A stretch of 64,000 nt of DNA from Pseudoduganella aquatica. Its GTDB lineage: Bacteria; Pseudomonadota; Gammaproteobacteria; Burkholderiales; Burkholderiaceae_D. The notes beneath the pieces are model-generated. The model had not been told where the DNA came from and made no database searches. It saw only the letters and a program-made list of their open reading frames with translations. The first letter of the stretch is position 1, and the number at the start of each line of letters is the position of its first letter. Positions 1-7,854 of the stretch are shown here, in pieces. A program made the position numbers and the translations under genes. The DNA is taken from the NCBI RefSeq assembly GCF_009857595.1, contig NZ_WWCU01000023.1:40063-104062 (forward strand), in the 5' to 3' direction.

Positions 1-558
1 GCGCTCCAGCTTGGCCAGATCCGTGATCGAATTCTTGTTGTGCCCGGCCAGGCCGGTGCGCGTGGCGTAGGCGCGGATGGCTTTCGGCTCGTCCACCGAC
101 AGGAAGAGCTTGCCGGTCGAAGTCAGGTGCAGCGGGCCGCGTCCGCCGATGGCGCGCACCACCTGCATGCCGGAGCGCTCGGAGAAGGCGCGGTCGATAT
201 ACACGATTTCGTCGCCCTGGCGCACCGACAGGTTGATGGTCTGCTGGGTTTTCTTGTGCAGCGAGCGCATGAAGTCCAGCGCCGCTTCGCGCACCGACAG
301 GCGGCTTTTCACCACATTGCCCAGTTCCAGCAGGCGCATGCCGAGGCGGTAGGTGCCCGGTTCAATGCGGTCCACAAAACGCGTCAGCACCATGTCGTTC
401 AGAATGCGGTGCGCCGTGGACGGGTGCAGGCCGGACACCTTGGACAGTTCCTTCAGGCTCACCGGGTCCGGATACCTGGCCAGCGCGTCGAGCAGCGCAA
501 CCATGCGTTCTATCACCTGGATGGTGGTTTTTTGCTCAGGGACGGTTTCAATTTTCAT
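1..558 (-). CDS. IclR family transcriptional regulator (C-terminus beyond window)
   Basis: The reverse strand from an ATG at 558 stays open to the left edge, giving 186 codons of a protein usually about 250-270 residues long, so the C-terminal part is missing. Residues about 10-75 read as an IclR winged helix-turn-helix (a regulator core with SLKELSKVSGLHPSTAHRIL, then the wing with GTYRLGMRLLELG). The start of the effector-binding domain follows (TINLSVRQGDEIVYIDR and GRGPLHLTSTGKLFL). IclR proteins bind DNA as dimers and sense small carboxylates or aromatics; the ligand cannot be told here. It is transcribed away from dgkA, and the 129-bp gap between them would hold its promoter. Confidence 0.9.
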   Translation of the reverse strand, partial: MKIETVPEQKTTIQVIERMVALLDALARYPDPVSLKELSKVSGLHPSTAHRILNDMVLTRFVDRIEPGTYRLGMRLLELGNVVKSRLSVREAALDFMRSLHKKTQQTINLSVRQGDEIVYIDRAFSERSGMQVVRAIGGRGPLHLTSTGKLFLSVDEPKAIRAYATRTGLAGHNKNSITDLAKLER

Positions 559-687
559 GATGTGGTTGGTGCAGTGCGGTATTTGTCCTCTACTTTATAC
601 CATGATGTGAAAAAAAGGGGAATTCCGGCGCGCGCTTCTCCTATGGCGGAGGCATAATGACGCACCGTATCAATACTGGACAGCCAT

Positions 688-1074
688 ATGGAACAACCTG
701 TTAGCGAATTTAAAAGCAAGAGCGGCCTCAAGCGCATCTATTCGGCGCTGTTGTATTCCTTCGACGGTCTGAAGGCCGCCTGGCGCCACGAGCACGCTTT
801 CCGCCAGGAATTGATGCTGTTTGCCGTAGGCGCCGTGACGGCGCTGCTGCTGCCGGTGTCGGCCTTCCAGAAGCTGGTGCTGATCGCGCCTCTGGTGCTG
901 ATGCTGATCGTGGAGTTGATCAATTCGGCCATCGAGGCGGTGGTGGACCGCATTTCGCTGGAGCGCCATCCGCTGTCCAAAAACGCCAAGGACTTCGGCA
1001 GCGCCGCCGTGCTGCTGTGCGGCTTGCTGGCCGCGCTGACGTGGACGGTGGTGCTGGTGCAGCGCTTCTACTAA
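688..1074 (+). CDS. dgkA: Diacylglycerol kinase
   Basis: This encodes a 128-residue integral membrane kinase that phosphorylates diacylglycerol to phosphatidic acid, recycling lipid released by membrane-glycan synthesis. The family signature is plain: ELINSAIEAVVDRI at residues 76-89 and KDFGSAAV at 101-108, which hold the catalytic and metal-binding acidic residues. Three hydrophobic segments (about 42-58, 62-80 and 104-124) and an amphipathic N-terminus match the trimeric bacterial enzyme in order and length. It stands alone between the divergent IclR-type gene and the sulfate-binding protein gene. Confidence 0.95.
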   Translation: MEQPVSEFKSKSGLKRIYSALLYSFDGLKAAWRHEHAFRQELMLFAVGAVTALLLPVSAFQKLVLIAPLVLMLIVELINSAIEAVVDRISLERHPLSKNAKDFGSAAVLLCGLLAALTWTVVLVQRFY

Positions 1075-1181
1075 GGCATATGCATTCGCGGTATATGGAA
1101 TCTCTAAATACTTCGTTCTCAAATATATAGGCCGGCGATAAGCTACAGTTTCTGAGGTCCTAACTACAACGGGGTATTCTG

Positions 1182-2186
1182 ATGCTGTCCAAAAAAATTA
1201 TCGCTGCAACCGTCTTCGCTGCAACCGCCATCGCGCCTGCGCTGGCCGCCGAGTTCAGCCTGCTGAACGTTTCCTATGACCCAACCCGCGAGCTGTACGC
1301 GGACGTCAACACCGCCTTCGCCAAGGACTACAAGGCCAAGACCGGCGACACCGTCAAGATCAAGCAGTCGCACGGCGGCTCGGGCAAGCAGGGCCGCGCC
1401 GTGATCGACGGCCTGGAGGCGGACGTGGTGACGCTGGCGCTGGCCTACGACATCGACGCCATCGCCGAGCGCAGCCTGCTGAACAAGGACTGGCAGAAAC
1501 GCCTGGGCCACAACAGCACCCCGTACAGCTCGACCATCGTGTTCCTGGTGCGCAAGGGCAATCCTAAAGGCATCAAGGACTGGAGCGACCTGGTGAAACC
1601 GGGCGTGGCCGTCATCACGCCGAATCCGAAAACCTCGGGCGGCGCGCGCTGGAACCACCTGGCCGCCTACGGCTACGCACTGCGCCAGCAAGGCGGCAGC
1701 GACGCCAGCGCCAAGGACTTCCTGAAGAAGCTGTACAAAAACGTGCCGGTGCTGGACTCCGGCGCGCGCGGCGCCACCACCACCTTCGTCGAACGCGGCA
1801 TCGGCGACGTGCTGATCGCCTGGGAAAACGAAGCGCTGCTGGCCATCAAGGAACTGGGGCCGAACAAGGTTGAAATCGTGGCGCCGTCGGTCAGCATCCT
1901 GGCCGAGCCGCCGGTGGCCGTGGTCGACAAAGTGGTGGACAAGCGCGGCACCCGCAAAGTGGCGGAGGCCTACCTGAACTTCCTGTACACGGACGAGGCG
2001 CAGGAACTGATCGCCAAGAACTACTACCGTCCTACCGTGGAGAAGGAAGCCAAGAAATACGCAGCCCAGTTCCCCAACGTGAAACTGTTCACGCTGGCGC
2101 AAGTGGCGGGCGACTGGACCACGGCGCAGAAGGTGCACTTCGCCGACGGCGGCGTGTTTGACCAGATCTACACCCCGGGCAAATAA
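1182..2186 (+). CDS. sbp: Sulfate ABC transporter periplasmic substrate-binding protein
   Basis: A 334-residue protein with a clear Sec signal peptide (residues 1-22, ending ALAAEF). It carries the sulfate/thiosulfate-binding family landmarks LLNVSYDPTRELY near the mature N-terminus, QSHGGSGKQ around residue 65 and TPNPKTSGGARW around 147. It would capture sulfate in the periplasm and hand it to CysT/CysW/CysA, encoded 1.8 kb downstream. A peroxiredoxin and a TauE/SafE gene lie between it and the permease, so it probably has its own promoter. The AT-rich leader at 1085-1130 is the likely control region. An Sbp or CysP assignment cannot be separated by eye. Confidence 0.93.
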   Translation: MLSKKIIAATVFAATAIAPALAAEFSLLNVSYDPTRELYADVNTAFAKDYKAKTGDTVKIKQSHGGSGKQGRAVIDGLEADVVTLALAYDIDAIAERSLLNKDWQKRLGHNSTPYSSTIVFLVRKGNPKGIKDWSDLVKPGVAVITPNPKTSGGARWNHLAAYGYALRQQGGSDASAKDFLKKLYKNVPVLDSGARGATTTFVERGIGDVLIAWENEALLAIKELGPNKVEIVAPSVSILAEPPVAVVDKVVDKRGTRKVAEAYLNFLYTDEAQELIAKNYYRPTVEKEAKKYAAQFPNVKLFTLAQVAGDWTTAQKVHFADGGVFDQIYTPGK

Positions 2187-2196
2187 GCCCCGGCGG

Positions 2197-2212
2197 CTTC
2201 CGCCGCCTCCGA
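2197..2212 (+). terminator. Weak hairpin after the sulfate-binding protein gene
   Basis: A short GC stem (GGCGG, loop CTT, CCGCC) lies just after the sbp stop codon and is followed by a second six-base dyad (CTTTGC/GCAAAG). There is no clear T-run, so this is only a candidate attenuating or terminating structure. Confidence 0.3.
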
Positions 2213-2280
2213 CTTTGCTTGCAAAGCAGGGGGCGGCGGGTGCACAATGATTAGATCGTCAATATTTTCGAGGAGTTATT

Positions 2281-2919
2281 ATGACCTTACGCCTGGGCGA
2301 CGTCGCCCCCGATTTCGAGCAGCAATCTTCCATCGGCCCTATCAAGTTCCACGAGTGGGCTGGCAACTCCTGGGTGGTGCTGTTCTCGCACCCAGCCGAC
2401 TTCACCCCGGTGTGCACCACCGAACTGGGCCTGACCGCCAAGCTGAAGCCGGAATTCGACAAGCGCAATGTGAAAGCCATCGCGCTGTCGGTGGACCCGG
2501 TTGAGTCGCACGCCGCCTGGATCAAGGACATCGAGGAAACGCAGAAAACCGTGGTGGGCTTCCCCATCATCGCCGACGCGGACAAGAAGGTCGCCAACCT
2601 GTACGACATGATCCACCCGGAGCAATCCGCCACGGCCACCGTGCGCACGCTGTTCGTGATCGATCCGAACAAGAAAATCCGCCTGTCCATCACCTATCCG
2701 ATGAGCACCGGCCGCAACTTCGACGAAGTGCTGCGCGTCATCGACGCCCTGCAGCTGACCGACGGCTACACCGTGGCCACGCCGGGCAACTGGAAAGATG
2801 GCGACGATGTCATTATTCCGCTGACCGTGCAGGATCCGGAAGTGCTGAAGCAGAAGTATCCGAAAGGCTTCAAAGCCGAGCGGCCTTACCTGCGCGTGAC
2901 CCCTCAGCCGAACAAGTAA
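2281..2919 (+). CDS. 1-Cys peroxiredoxin (Prx6 type)
   Basis: A 212-residue thiol peroxidase. The peroxidatic cysteine is C45 in HPADFTPVCTTE, the active-site loop typical of the Prx6/1-Cys subgroup. The C-terminal extension with YPKGF and RPYLRVTPQP is also typical, and no resolving cysteine is seen at the usual 2-Cys position. It would reduce hydrogen peroxide and alkyl or lipid hydroperoxides in the cytosol. GAGGAG stands six bases before the ATG and fixes the start. It lies between two sulfur-transport genes, which suggests a link to thiol or sulfite metabolism, though it may simply be a neighbour. Confidence 0.93.
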   Translation: MTLRLGDVAPDFEQQSSIGPIKFHEWAGNSWVVLFSHPADFTPVCTTELGLTAKLKPEFDKRNVKAIALSVDPVESHAAWIKDIEETQKTVVGFPIIADADKKVANLYDMIHPEQSATATVRTLFVIDPNKKIRLSITYPMSTGRNFDEVLRVIDALQLTDGYTVATPGNWKDGDDVIIPLTVQDPEVLKQKYPKGFKAERPYLRVTPQPNK

Positions 2920-2925
2920 ACATCC

Positions 2926-2952
2926 GGGGTCAGTCCCGCCGGGACTGACCCC
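2926..2952. repeat. Perfect 12-bp palindrome hairpin
   Basis: GGGGTCAGTCCC, a three-base loop GCC, and the exact complement GGGACTGACCCC lie six bases after the peroxiredoxin stop codon. The stem is very stable and could end transcription or protect the 3' end, but no T-run follows. The arm resembles short interspersed palindromes common between genes in Oxalobacteraceae (recalled, not checked). It occurs once in this window. Confidence 0.6.
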
Positions 2953-2978
2953 AGCAGTGAACTCGGCCGCTGTACGCA

Positions 2979-3004
2979 TAAGCAAATAGGATTTCCGTTG
3001 TTTG
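2979..3004. promoter_or_regulatory. Candidate sulfur-gene operator, copy 1 (upstream of TauE/SafE)
   Basis: TAAGCAAAT, eight variable bases, then CGTTGTTTG, ending 49 bases before the start of the TauE/SafE gene. The same two half-elements at exactly the same spacing occur upstream of cysT at 3857-3882. The halves are partly inverted (GCAAA against TTTG), as in sites for dimeric or tetrameric LysR-type regulators such as CysB. The assignment to CysB is an inference. Confidence 0.45.
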
Positions 3005-3053
3005 GATTTCCGGCAACTCTGGTTACCCTTGCGGCTCTTATTGGAGAGTTCGC

Positions 3054-3827
3054 ATGGATTTGTCGTTTATTGCATCAGGTTTCGGCGTAGGCCTGCTGGT
3101 CGGCATGACTGGCGTGGGCGGCGGTTCGCTGATGACACCTATCCTGACGCTGCTGTTCGGCGTCTCTCCTTCGGTTGCCGTGGGCACCGACCTGGCCTTC
3201 GCGGCCGTCACCAAATCCGCTGGTACTTTCACGCACCGCCTGCGCGGCACCGTGCGCTGGGATATCGTGCGCCTGCTGTGCCTGGGCGCAGTCCCGGCCG
3301 CCATCGTGGCCGCCATCGGCCTCAAGCAGTTCGGCGCGCTGGATAAGGAAATCGGCCAGCTGATACGCTATTCCATCGCCGGCTCCGTCTTGCTGACGGT
3401 GGTCGCCATCCTGTTCCGCAGCAAGATGCTGGCCTGGATCAACGCCCATCCCGAACGCCAGCTGCAGGGCCGCGCGCTGGACACCGCCACCGTGGTGGCC
3501 GGCGCCGTGCTGGGCACGCTGGTCACCATTTCCTCCATCGGCGCCGGCGCCATCGGCGCCACCCTGCTGGTGATGCTGTATCCGCGCCTGAGCGCCGCCG
3601 AAGTGGCGGGCACCGATATCGCCTACGCAGTGCCGTTGACGGCCGTGGCGGCCTTCGGACACTGGTGGCTGGGTTCCATCGACTGGATGCTGCTGTTGAC
3701 CCTGCTGGTGGGCTCCGTGCCCGGCATCACCATCGGCTCCTGGTTTGCGCGCGCCGTGCCCGAGCGCGTGCTGCGCGGCCTGCTGGCCGCAACGCTGACG
3801 GCGGTGGCGGCCAAGCTGCTGGCATAA
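3054..3827 (+). CDS. TauE/SafE family sulfite/organosulfonate exporter
   Basis: A 257-residue polytopic inner-membrane protein with about seven to eight hydrophobic helices. The N-terminal VGMTGVGGGSLMTPIL and the later VGTDLAFAA are the family's conserved glycine-rich signature. A second half-repeat follows (TISSIGAGAIGATLL and VAGTDIAYAVPL). Family members export or import sulfite, sulfoacetate or other sulfonates. Its place between a peroxiredoxin and the sulfate permease genes, and an upstream motif shared with cysT, suggest that it moves sulfite or a related sulfur anion here. The exact substrate is not visible. Confidence 0.88.
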   Translation: MDLSFIASGFGVGLLVGMTGVGGGSLMTPILTLLFGVSPSVAVGTDLAFAAVTKSAGTFTHRLRGTVRWDIVRLLCLGAVPAAIVAAIGLKQFGALDKEIGQLIRYSIAGSVLLTVVAILFRSKMLAWINAHPERQLQGRALDTATVVAGAVLGTLVTISSIGAGAIGATLLVMLYPRLSAAEVAGTDIAYAVPLTAVAAFGHWWLGSIDWMLLLTLLVGSVPGITIGSWFARAVPERVLRGLLAATLTAVAAKLLA

Positions 3828-3856
3828 GGCGCTGCCAACACTGGCAAATTCATATC

Positions 3857-3882
3857 TAAGCAAATGACAATTGCGTCGTTTG
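3857..3882. promoter_or_regulatory. Candidate sulfur-gene operator, copy 2 (upstream of cysT)
   Basis: TAAGCAAAT, eight bases, CGTCGTTTG, located 63 bases before the cysT start codon. It matches the element at 2979-3004 in both halves (one variable position in the right half) and in spacing, while the eight spacer bases differ. That pattern is what selection on a protein-binding site would leave. Confidence 0.45.
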
Positions 3883-3945
3883 CTTCATAACTCCTCTATG
3901 CGATTATCCGGGCCTAAACTCGGAATTGTAATAAGAGGAGTGTTC

Positions 3946-4821
3946 ATGTCTGCAGTCGCCATCCCGGCCGCCCCGCCGGTGACATACCAACCCAGGAGCG
4001 CCCCATTCAGGGTGATGCCGGGCTTTAAGCTGTCGCTGGGCTTCACGATCTTCTATCTGTCGCTGATCGTGCTGATCCCCCTGTCGGCGGTGTTCCTGAA
4101 AACGTTCACCATGACCTGGGAGCAGTTCTGGACCGCCGTCACGTCCGAACGCGTGATGGCGTCCTACCGCCTGACCTTTGGCGCTTCGCTGATCGGCGCC
4201 TTCATCAACGCCATCTTCGGCTTCATCGTGGCCTGGGTGCTGGTGCGCTACCAGTTCCCCGGCAAGCGCATCGTGGACGCGCTGGTGGACCTGCCGTTCG
4301 CGCTGCCCACCGCCGTGGCCGGCATCACGCTGACGGCGCTGTATTCCTCCAACGGCTGGTTCGGTTCCTTCCTGGAAGGCACGCTGGGCCTGAAGGTGGC
4401 GTTCACGCCGCTGGGCGTGGTGGTGGCGCTGACCTTTATCGGCCTGCCTTTCGTGGTGCGCACCGTGCAGCCCGTGCTGGAGGACGCCGAGCGCGAACTG
4501 GAAGAGGCCGCCGCCAGCCTGGGCGCCAGCGCCTTCCAGACCTTTGTGCGCGTGGTCTTCCCCACCGTGCTGCCTTCGCTGATGACCGGCTTCGCGCTGG
4601 CCTTCGCGCGCGCCACCGGCGAATACGGCTCGGTGATTTTCATCGCCGGCAATATGCCCATGGTGTCCGAGATTACGCCGCTGTTCATCATCACCAAGCT
4701 GGAGCAGTACGACTACGCGGGCGCCACGGCGATCGCCGTGGTGATGCTGCTGATCTCCTTCGTGCTGCTGTTGTCCATCAATCTGCTGCAAGCCTGGGCT
4801 CGCGGAAAGTCGGGTAAATAA
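3946..4821 (+). CDS. cysT: Sulfate ABC transporter permease CysT
   Basis: One of the two membrane subunits of the sulfate/thiosulfate importer. The start is set at the ATG at 3946, where AAGAGGAG sits five bases upstream; the open frame begins earlier, but without a ribosome site. This gives 291 residues with six predicted membrane helices. The EAA loop that contacts the ATPase is clear (EEAAASLGASAFQTFVRVVFP, split here around residue 190-210). The stop codon shares one base with the cysW start (TAATG), so the two are translationally coupled. Expression is probably set by sulfur supply through CysB. Confidence 0.95.
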   Translation: MSAVAIPAAPPVTYQPRSAPFRVMPGFKLSLGFTIFYLSLIVLIPLSAVFLKTFTMTWEQFWTAVTSERVMASYRLTFGASLIGAFINAIFGFIVAWVLVRYQFPGKRIVDALVDLPFALPTAVAGITLTALYSSNGWFGSFLEGTLGLKVAFTPLGVVVALTFIGLPFVVRTVQPVLEDAERELEEAAASLGASAFQTFVRVVFPTVLPSLMTGFALAFARATGEYGSVIFIAGNMPMVSEITPLFIITKLEQYDYAGATAIAVVMLLISFVLLLSINLLQAWARGKSGK

Positions 4822-5708
4822 TGAGCGCTCCAACTCCTGTCGTGCCACGCCGCGGCGAACTGGCGTCCGCGCCGAATATCCTGGAACCGCTGTGGGTGCG
4901 CGGCCTGCTGATCGCTGTCGCTTTGGCCTTTTTGACGCTGTTCCTGTTCGTGCCGCTGGTGGCCGTGTTTGCCGAGGCGCTGAAAAAAGGCTGGGACGTG
5001 TACGCCTCCGCCATCGTCGAGGACGACGCCATCTCCGCCATCAAGCTCACGCTGATCACGGCCGCCATCGCCGTGCCGCTGAACCTGGTGTTCGGCGTGG
5101 CCGCTTCCTGGTGCATCGCCAAGTTCGAGTTTCGCGGCAAGAGCTTTTTGCTGACGCTGATCGACCTGCCGTTCTCGGTGTCGCCGGTGATCTCCGGCCT
5201 GATCTACGTGCTGCTGTTCGGCGCGCAGGGCTGGTTCGGCCCGTGGCTGTCCGCGCACGACATCAAGATCCTGTTCGCGGTGCCGGGCATCGTGCTGGCC
5301 ACCATCTTCGTGACCTTCCCCTTCGTGGCGCGCGAACTGATCCCGCTGATGCAGGCGCAGGGCAGCGAGGAAGAAGAGGCGGCCCTGGTGCTGGGCGCGT
5401 CCGGCTGGCAGACCTTCTTCCGCGTGACGCTGCCGAACATCAAATGGGGCCTGCTGTACGGCGTCATCCTGTGCAACGCCCGCGCCATGGGCGAGTTCGG
5501 TGCGGTGTCGGTGGTGTCCGGCCATATCCGTGGCGAGACCAACACGGTGCCGCTGCAGGTGGAAATCCTCTACAACGAATACAACTTCGCGGCCGCTTTC
5601 GCCGTGGCCTCGCTGCTGGCACTGCTGGCGCTGGTCACGCTGGCCTTGAAATCCTTTATCGCCTGGCGTCTGCATGAAGACTACGCCGGTCAAACTTCGG
5701 AGCACTGA
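4821..5708 (+). CDS. cysW: Sulfate ABC transporter permease CysW
   Basis: The second membrane subunit of the sulfate importer, 295 residues, with six predicted helices after a hydrophilic N-terminus of about 25 residues. The EAA motif (EEEAALVLGASGWQTFFRV, near residue 190) and the C-terminal segment MGEFGAVSVVSGHIRGETNT are characteristic of CysW. It starts inside the cysT stop codon and is followed three bases later by cysA, so the three genes form one tightly packed unit. Confidence 0.95.
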   Translation: MSAPTPVVPRRGELASAPNILEPLWVRGLLIAVALAFLTLFLFVPLVAVFAEALKKGWDVYASAIVEDDAISAIKLTLITAAIAVPLNLVFGVAASWCIAKFEFRGKSFLLTLIDLPFSVSPVISGLIYVLLFGAQGWFGPWLSAHDIKILFAVPGIVLATIFVTFPFVARELIPLMQAQGSEEEEAALVLGASGWQTFFRVTLPNIKWGLLYGVILCNARAMGEFGAVSVVSGHIRGETNTVPLQVEILYNEYNFAAAFAVASLLALLALVTLALKSFIAWRLHEDYAGQTSEH

Positions 5709-5711
5709 GCC

Positions 5712-6785
5712 ATGACGATCGCAGTCAAAAACATCAACAAGCGTTTCGGCGAATTTACCGCCCTGAACAATGTGTCGCTGGACTTTCCCACGGGCGAACT
5801 GACCGCGCTGCTGGGACCGTCCGGCTGCGGCAAGACCACGCTGCTGCGCTGCATCGCCGGCCTGGAGCATCCGGACTCGGGCCAGGTCCTGCTGGACGGC
5901 AAGGATGCCTCCGACCGCCATGTGCGCGAGCGCCAGGTGGGCTTTGTGTTCCAGCATTACGCGCTGTTCAAGCACATGACCGTGTTCGAGAACGTGGCCT
6001 TCGGCCTGCGCGTGAAATCGCGCGCCGAGCGTCCGTCCGAGTCGCAGATCAAGAAGAAGGTCATGGACCTGCTGGGCCTGGTGCAGCTGGACTGGCTGGC
6101 CGACCGCTATCCGCCGCAGCTGTCCGGCGGACAGCGCCAGCGCATCGCCCTGGCGCGTGCGCTGGCGGTGGAGCCGCGCGTGCTGCTGCTGGACGAACCG
6201 TTCGGCGCGCTGGACGCCAAGGTGCGCAAGGAGCTGCGCCGCTGGCTGCGCCGCCTGCACGACGAGCTGCATGTGACCAGCATCTTCGTCACGCACGACC
6301 AGGAGGAAGCGCTGGAAGTGGCAGACCAGGTGGTGCTGATGAACAAGGGCAATGTCGAACAGATAGGCGCGCCGGACCAGGTGTACAACCATCCCGCGTC
6401 GCCCTTCGTGTACGGCTTCCTGGGCAATGTGAACATGTTCCACGGCCGCGTGCATGAAGGCGTGATCACCACCGGCGGCGTGGCGCTGGACCTGGCCTCG
6501 CACGGCGAGACGCAGGACAGCAAGGGCATCGCCTATGTGCGTCCGCACGACCTGGACGTGGACCGCTACACGCAGGGCGCCGAGGGCATCGTGGTCAAGC
6601 TGCGCCGCGCGCACGCCATCGGCCCGCTGGCCCAGCTGGACCTGGAGCGCGCCGACAACGCCGAGATCATCGAAGCGGTGATACCGAACGAGCGCTACAG
6701 CCATCTGGGCCTGAAGGAAGGCGAGACCCTGGTGGTGCGTCCGAAACGCCTGCATGTGTTTGTTGATGAAGGAAGCGCGATATGA
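5712..6785 (+). CDS. cysA: Sulfate/thiosulfate import ATP-binding protein CysA
   Basis: The ATPase subunit, 357 residues. Walker A is GPSGCGKTT at 35-43, the ABC signature LSGGQ at 137-141, Walker B VLLLDEPFGALD near 157-168, and the switch histidine lies in FVTHDQEEAL. A C-terminal TOBE-like domain follows from about residue 240, typical for CysA. It energises the CysT/CysW channel at the inner face of the membrane. Its last codons overlap the next gene by four bases (ATGA), which couples the transporter to a CysB-type regulator. Confidence 0.96.
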   Translation: MTIAVKNINKRFGEFTALNNVSLDFPTGELTALLGPSGCGKTTLLRCIAGLEHPDSGQVLLDGKDASDRHVRERQVGFVFQHYALFKHMTVFENVAFGLRVKSRAERPSESQIKKKVMDLLGLVQLDWLADRYPPQLSGGQRQRIALARALAVEPRVLLLDEPFGALDAKVRKELRRWLRRLHDELHVTSIFVTHDQEEALEVADQVVLMNKGNVEQIGAPDQVYNHPASPFVYGFLGNVNMFHGRVHEGVITTGGVALDLASHGETQDSKGIAYVRPHDLDVDRYTQGAEGIVVKLRRAHAIGPLAQLDLERADNAEIIEAVIPNERYSHLGLKEGETLVVRPKRLHVFVDEGSAI

Positions 6786-7714
6786 ATTTCCAGCAACTGC
6801 GTTCCATACGCGAAGCGGCCCGCCGCAACTTCAACCTGACCGAAGTGGCCAATGCGCTGTTCACGTCGCAGCCTGGCGTGAGCCGCCAGATCCGCGAGCT
6901 GGAAGACGAGCTGGGCGTGGTCATCTTCGAGCGCAACGGCAAGCGCCTGACCGGTTTGACCGACCCCGGCAAGGGCATCCTGAAGATTATCGACCGCCTG
7001 CTGGTGGAGGCCGAGAATCTGCAGCAGGCCAGCCAGGAATACACCGGCCAGAACAGCGGCACCTTGACCATCGCCGCCACCCACACGCAGGCGCGCTACG
7101 CGCTGCCGAAAGTGGTGCAGAGCTTCCGCGCCGCCTTCCCCGAGGTGCGCATCGCCCTGCAGCAAAGCTCGCCCGAGCATATCGCGGAATGGGTGTTGTC
7201 GGGCAAGGCGGACGTCGGCATCGCCACCGAAGGCCTGAGCCAGTTCCCGGACCTGGTGTCCTTCCCTTGCTACCGCTGGAGCCACTTGATCGTGGTGCCG
7301 GACGGCCATCCGCTGCTGGCGCGCACCAATATCCGCCTGGAGGACCTGGCCGAGTTCCCGCTGATTACCTACGACGTGGGCTTTACCGGCCGCGGCCACC
7401 TGGACGACGCCTTCGCGCGCGCCGGCGTGCGTCCGGACATCGTGCTGACGGCCATGGATTCGGACGTCATCAAGCAGTATGTGTCGCTGGGCTTGGGCGT
7501 GGGCATCGTGGCTTCGATGGCCTTCGACCACGGGCGCGACAAGGGCCTGCGCGCGGTGGAAGCGTCGCACCTGTTCGCGGCCAACACCACGCGCCTGGCG
7601 GTGCGGCGCGGCGCCTACCTGCGCACCTATGCGCAGGAATTCATCCTGCAGTTCGCGCCCGAGCTGCGCCGCAGCGATATCGAAGTAGCCCTTGCCGGGC
7701 CTGAGGCCGCGTAA
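6782..7714 (+). CDS. cysB: CysB family LysR-type transcriptional regulator
   Basis: A 310-residue LysR-type protein. The N-terminal winged helix-turn-helix covers about residues 2-60 (NLTEVANALFTSQPGVSRQIRELE), and the substrate-binding fold contains the CysB-like TIAATHTQARYALP near 97-110. CysB proteins sense O- or N-acetylserine and activate sulfate assimilation genes. The gene begins inside cysA through an ATGA overlap, so regulator and transporter are made together, an arrangement common in betaproteobacteria. It could feed back on the operon through the two shared upstream motifs. Confidence 0.93.
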   Translation: MNFQQLRSIREAARRNFNLTEVANALFTSQPGVSRQIRELEDELGVVIFERNGKRLTGLTDPGKGILKIIDRLLVEAENLQQASQEYTGQNSGTLTIAATHTQARYALPKVVQSFRAAFPEVRIALQQSSPEHIAEWVLSGKADVGIATEGLSQFPDLVSFPCYRWSHLIVVPDGHPLLARTNIRLEDLAEFPLITYDVGFTGRGHLDDAFARAGVRPDIVLTAMDSDVIKQYVSLGLGVGIVASMAFDHGRDKGLRAVEASHLFAANTTRLAVRRGAYLRTYAQEFILQFAPELRRSDIEVALAGPEAA

Positions 7715-7854
7715 AGCGCATGGGGTGTTGCGGTGGGAAAACAGACTATTTATTTTCCTGCCAGCCATTGTCATAAAGCCATATACTGATTTCAGTTCTA
7801 AGCCGCACAGCACCCCATTTTTGAAACATTGTTTTAAAGTTCAGGGAGCGTCAT

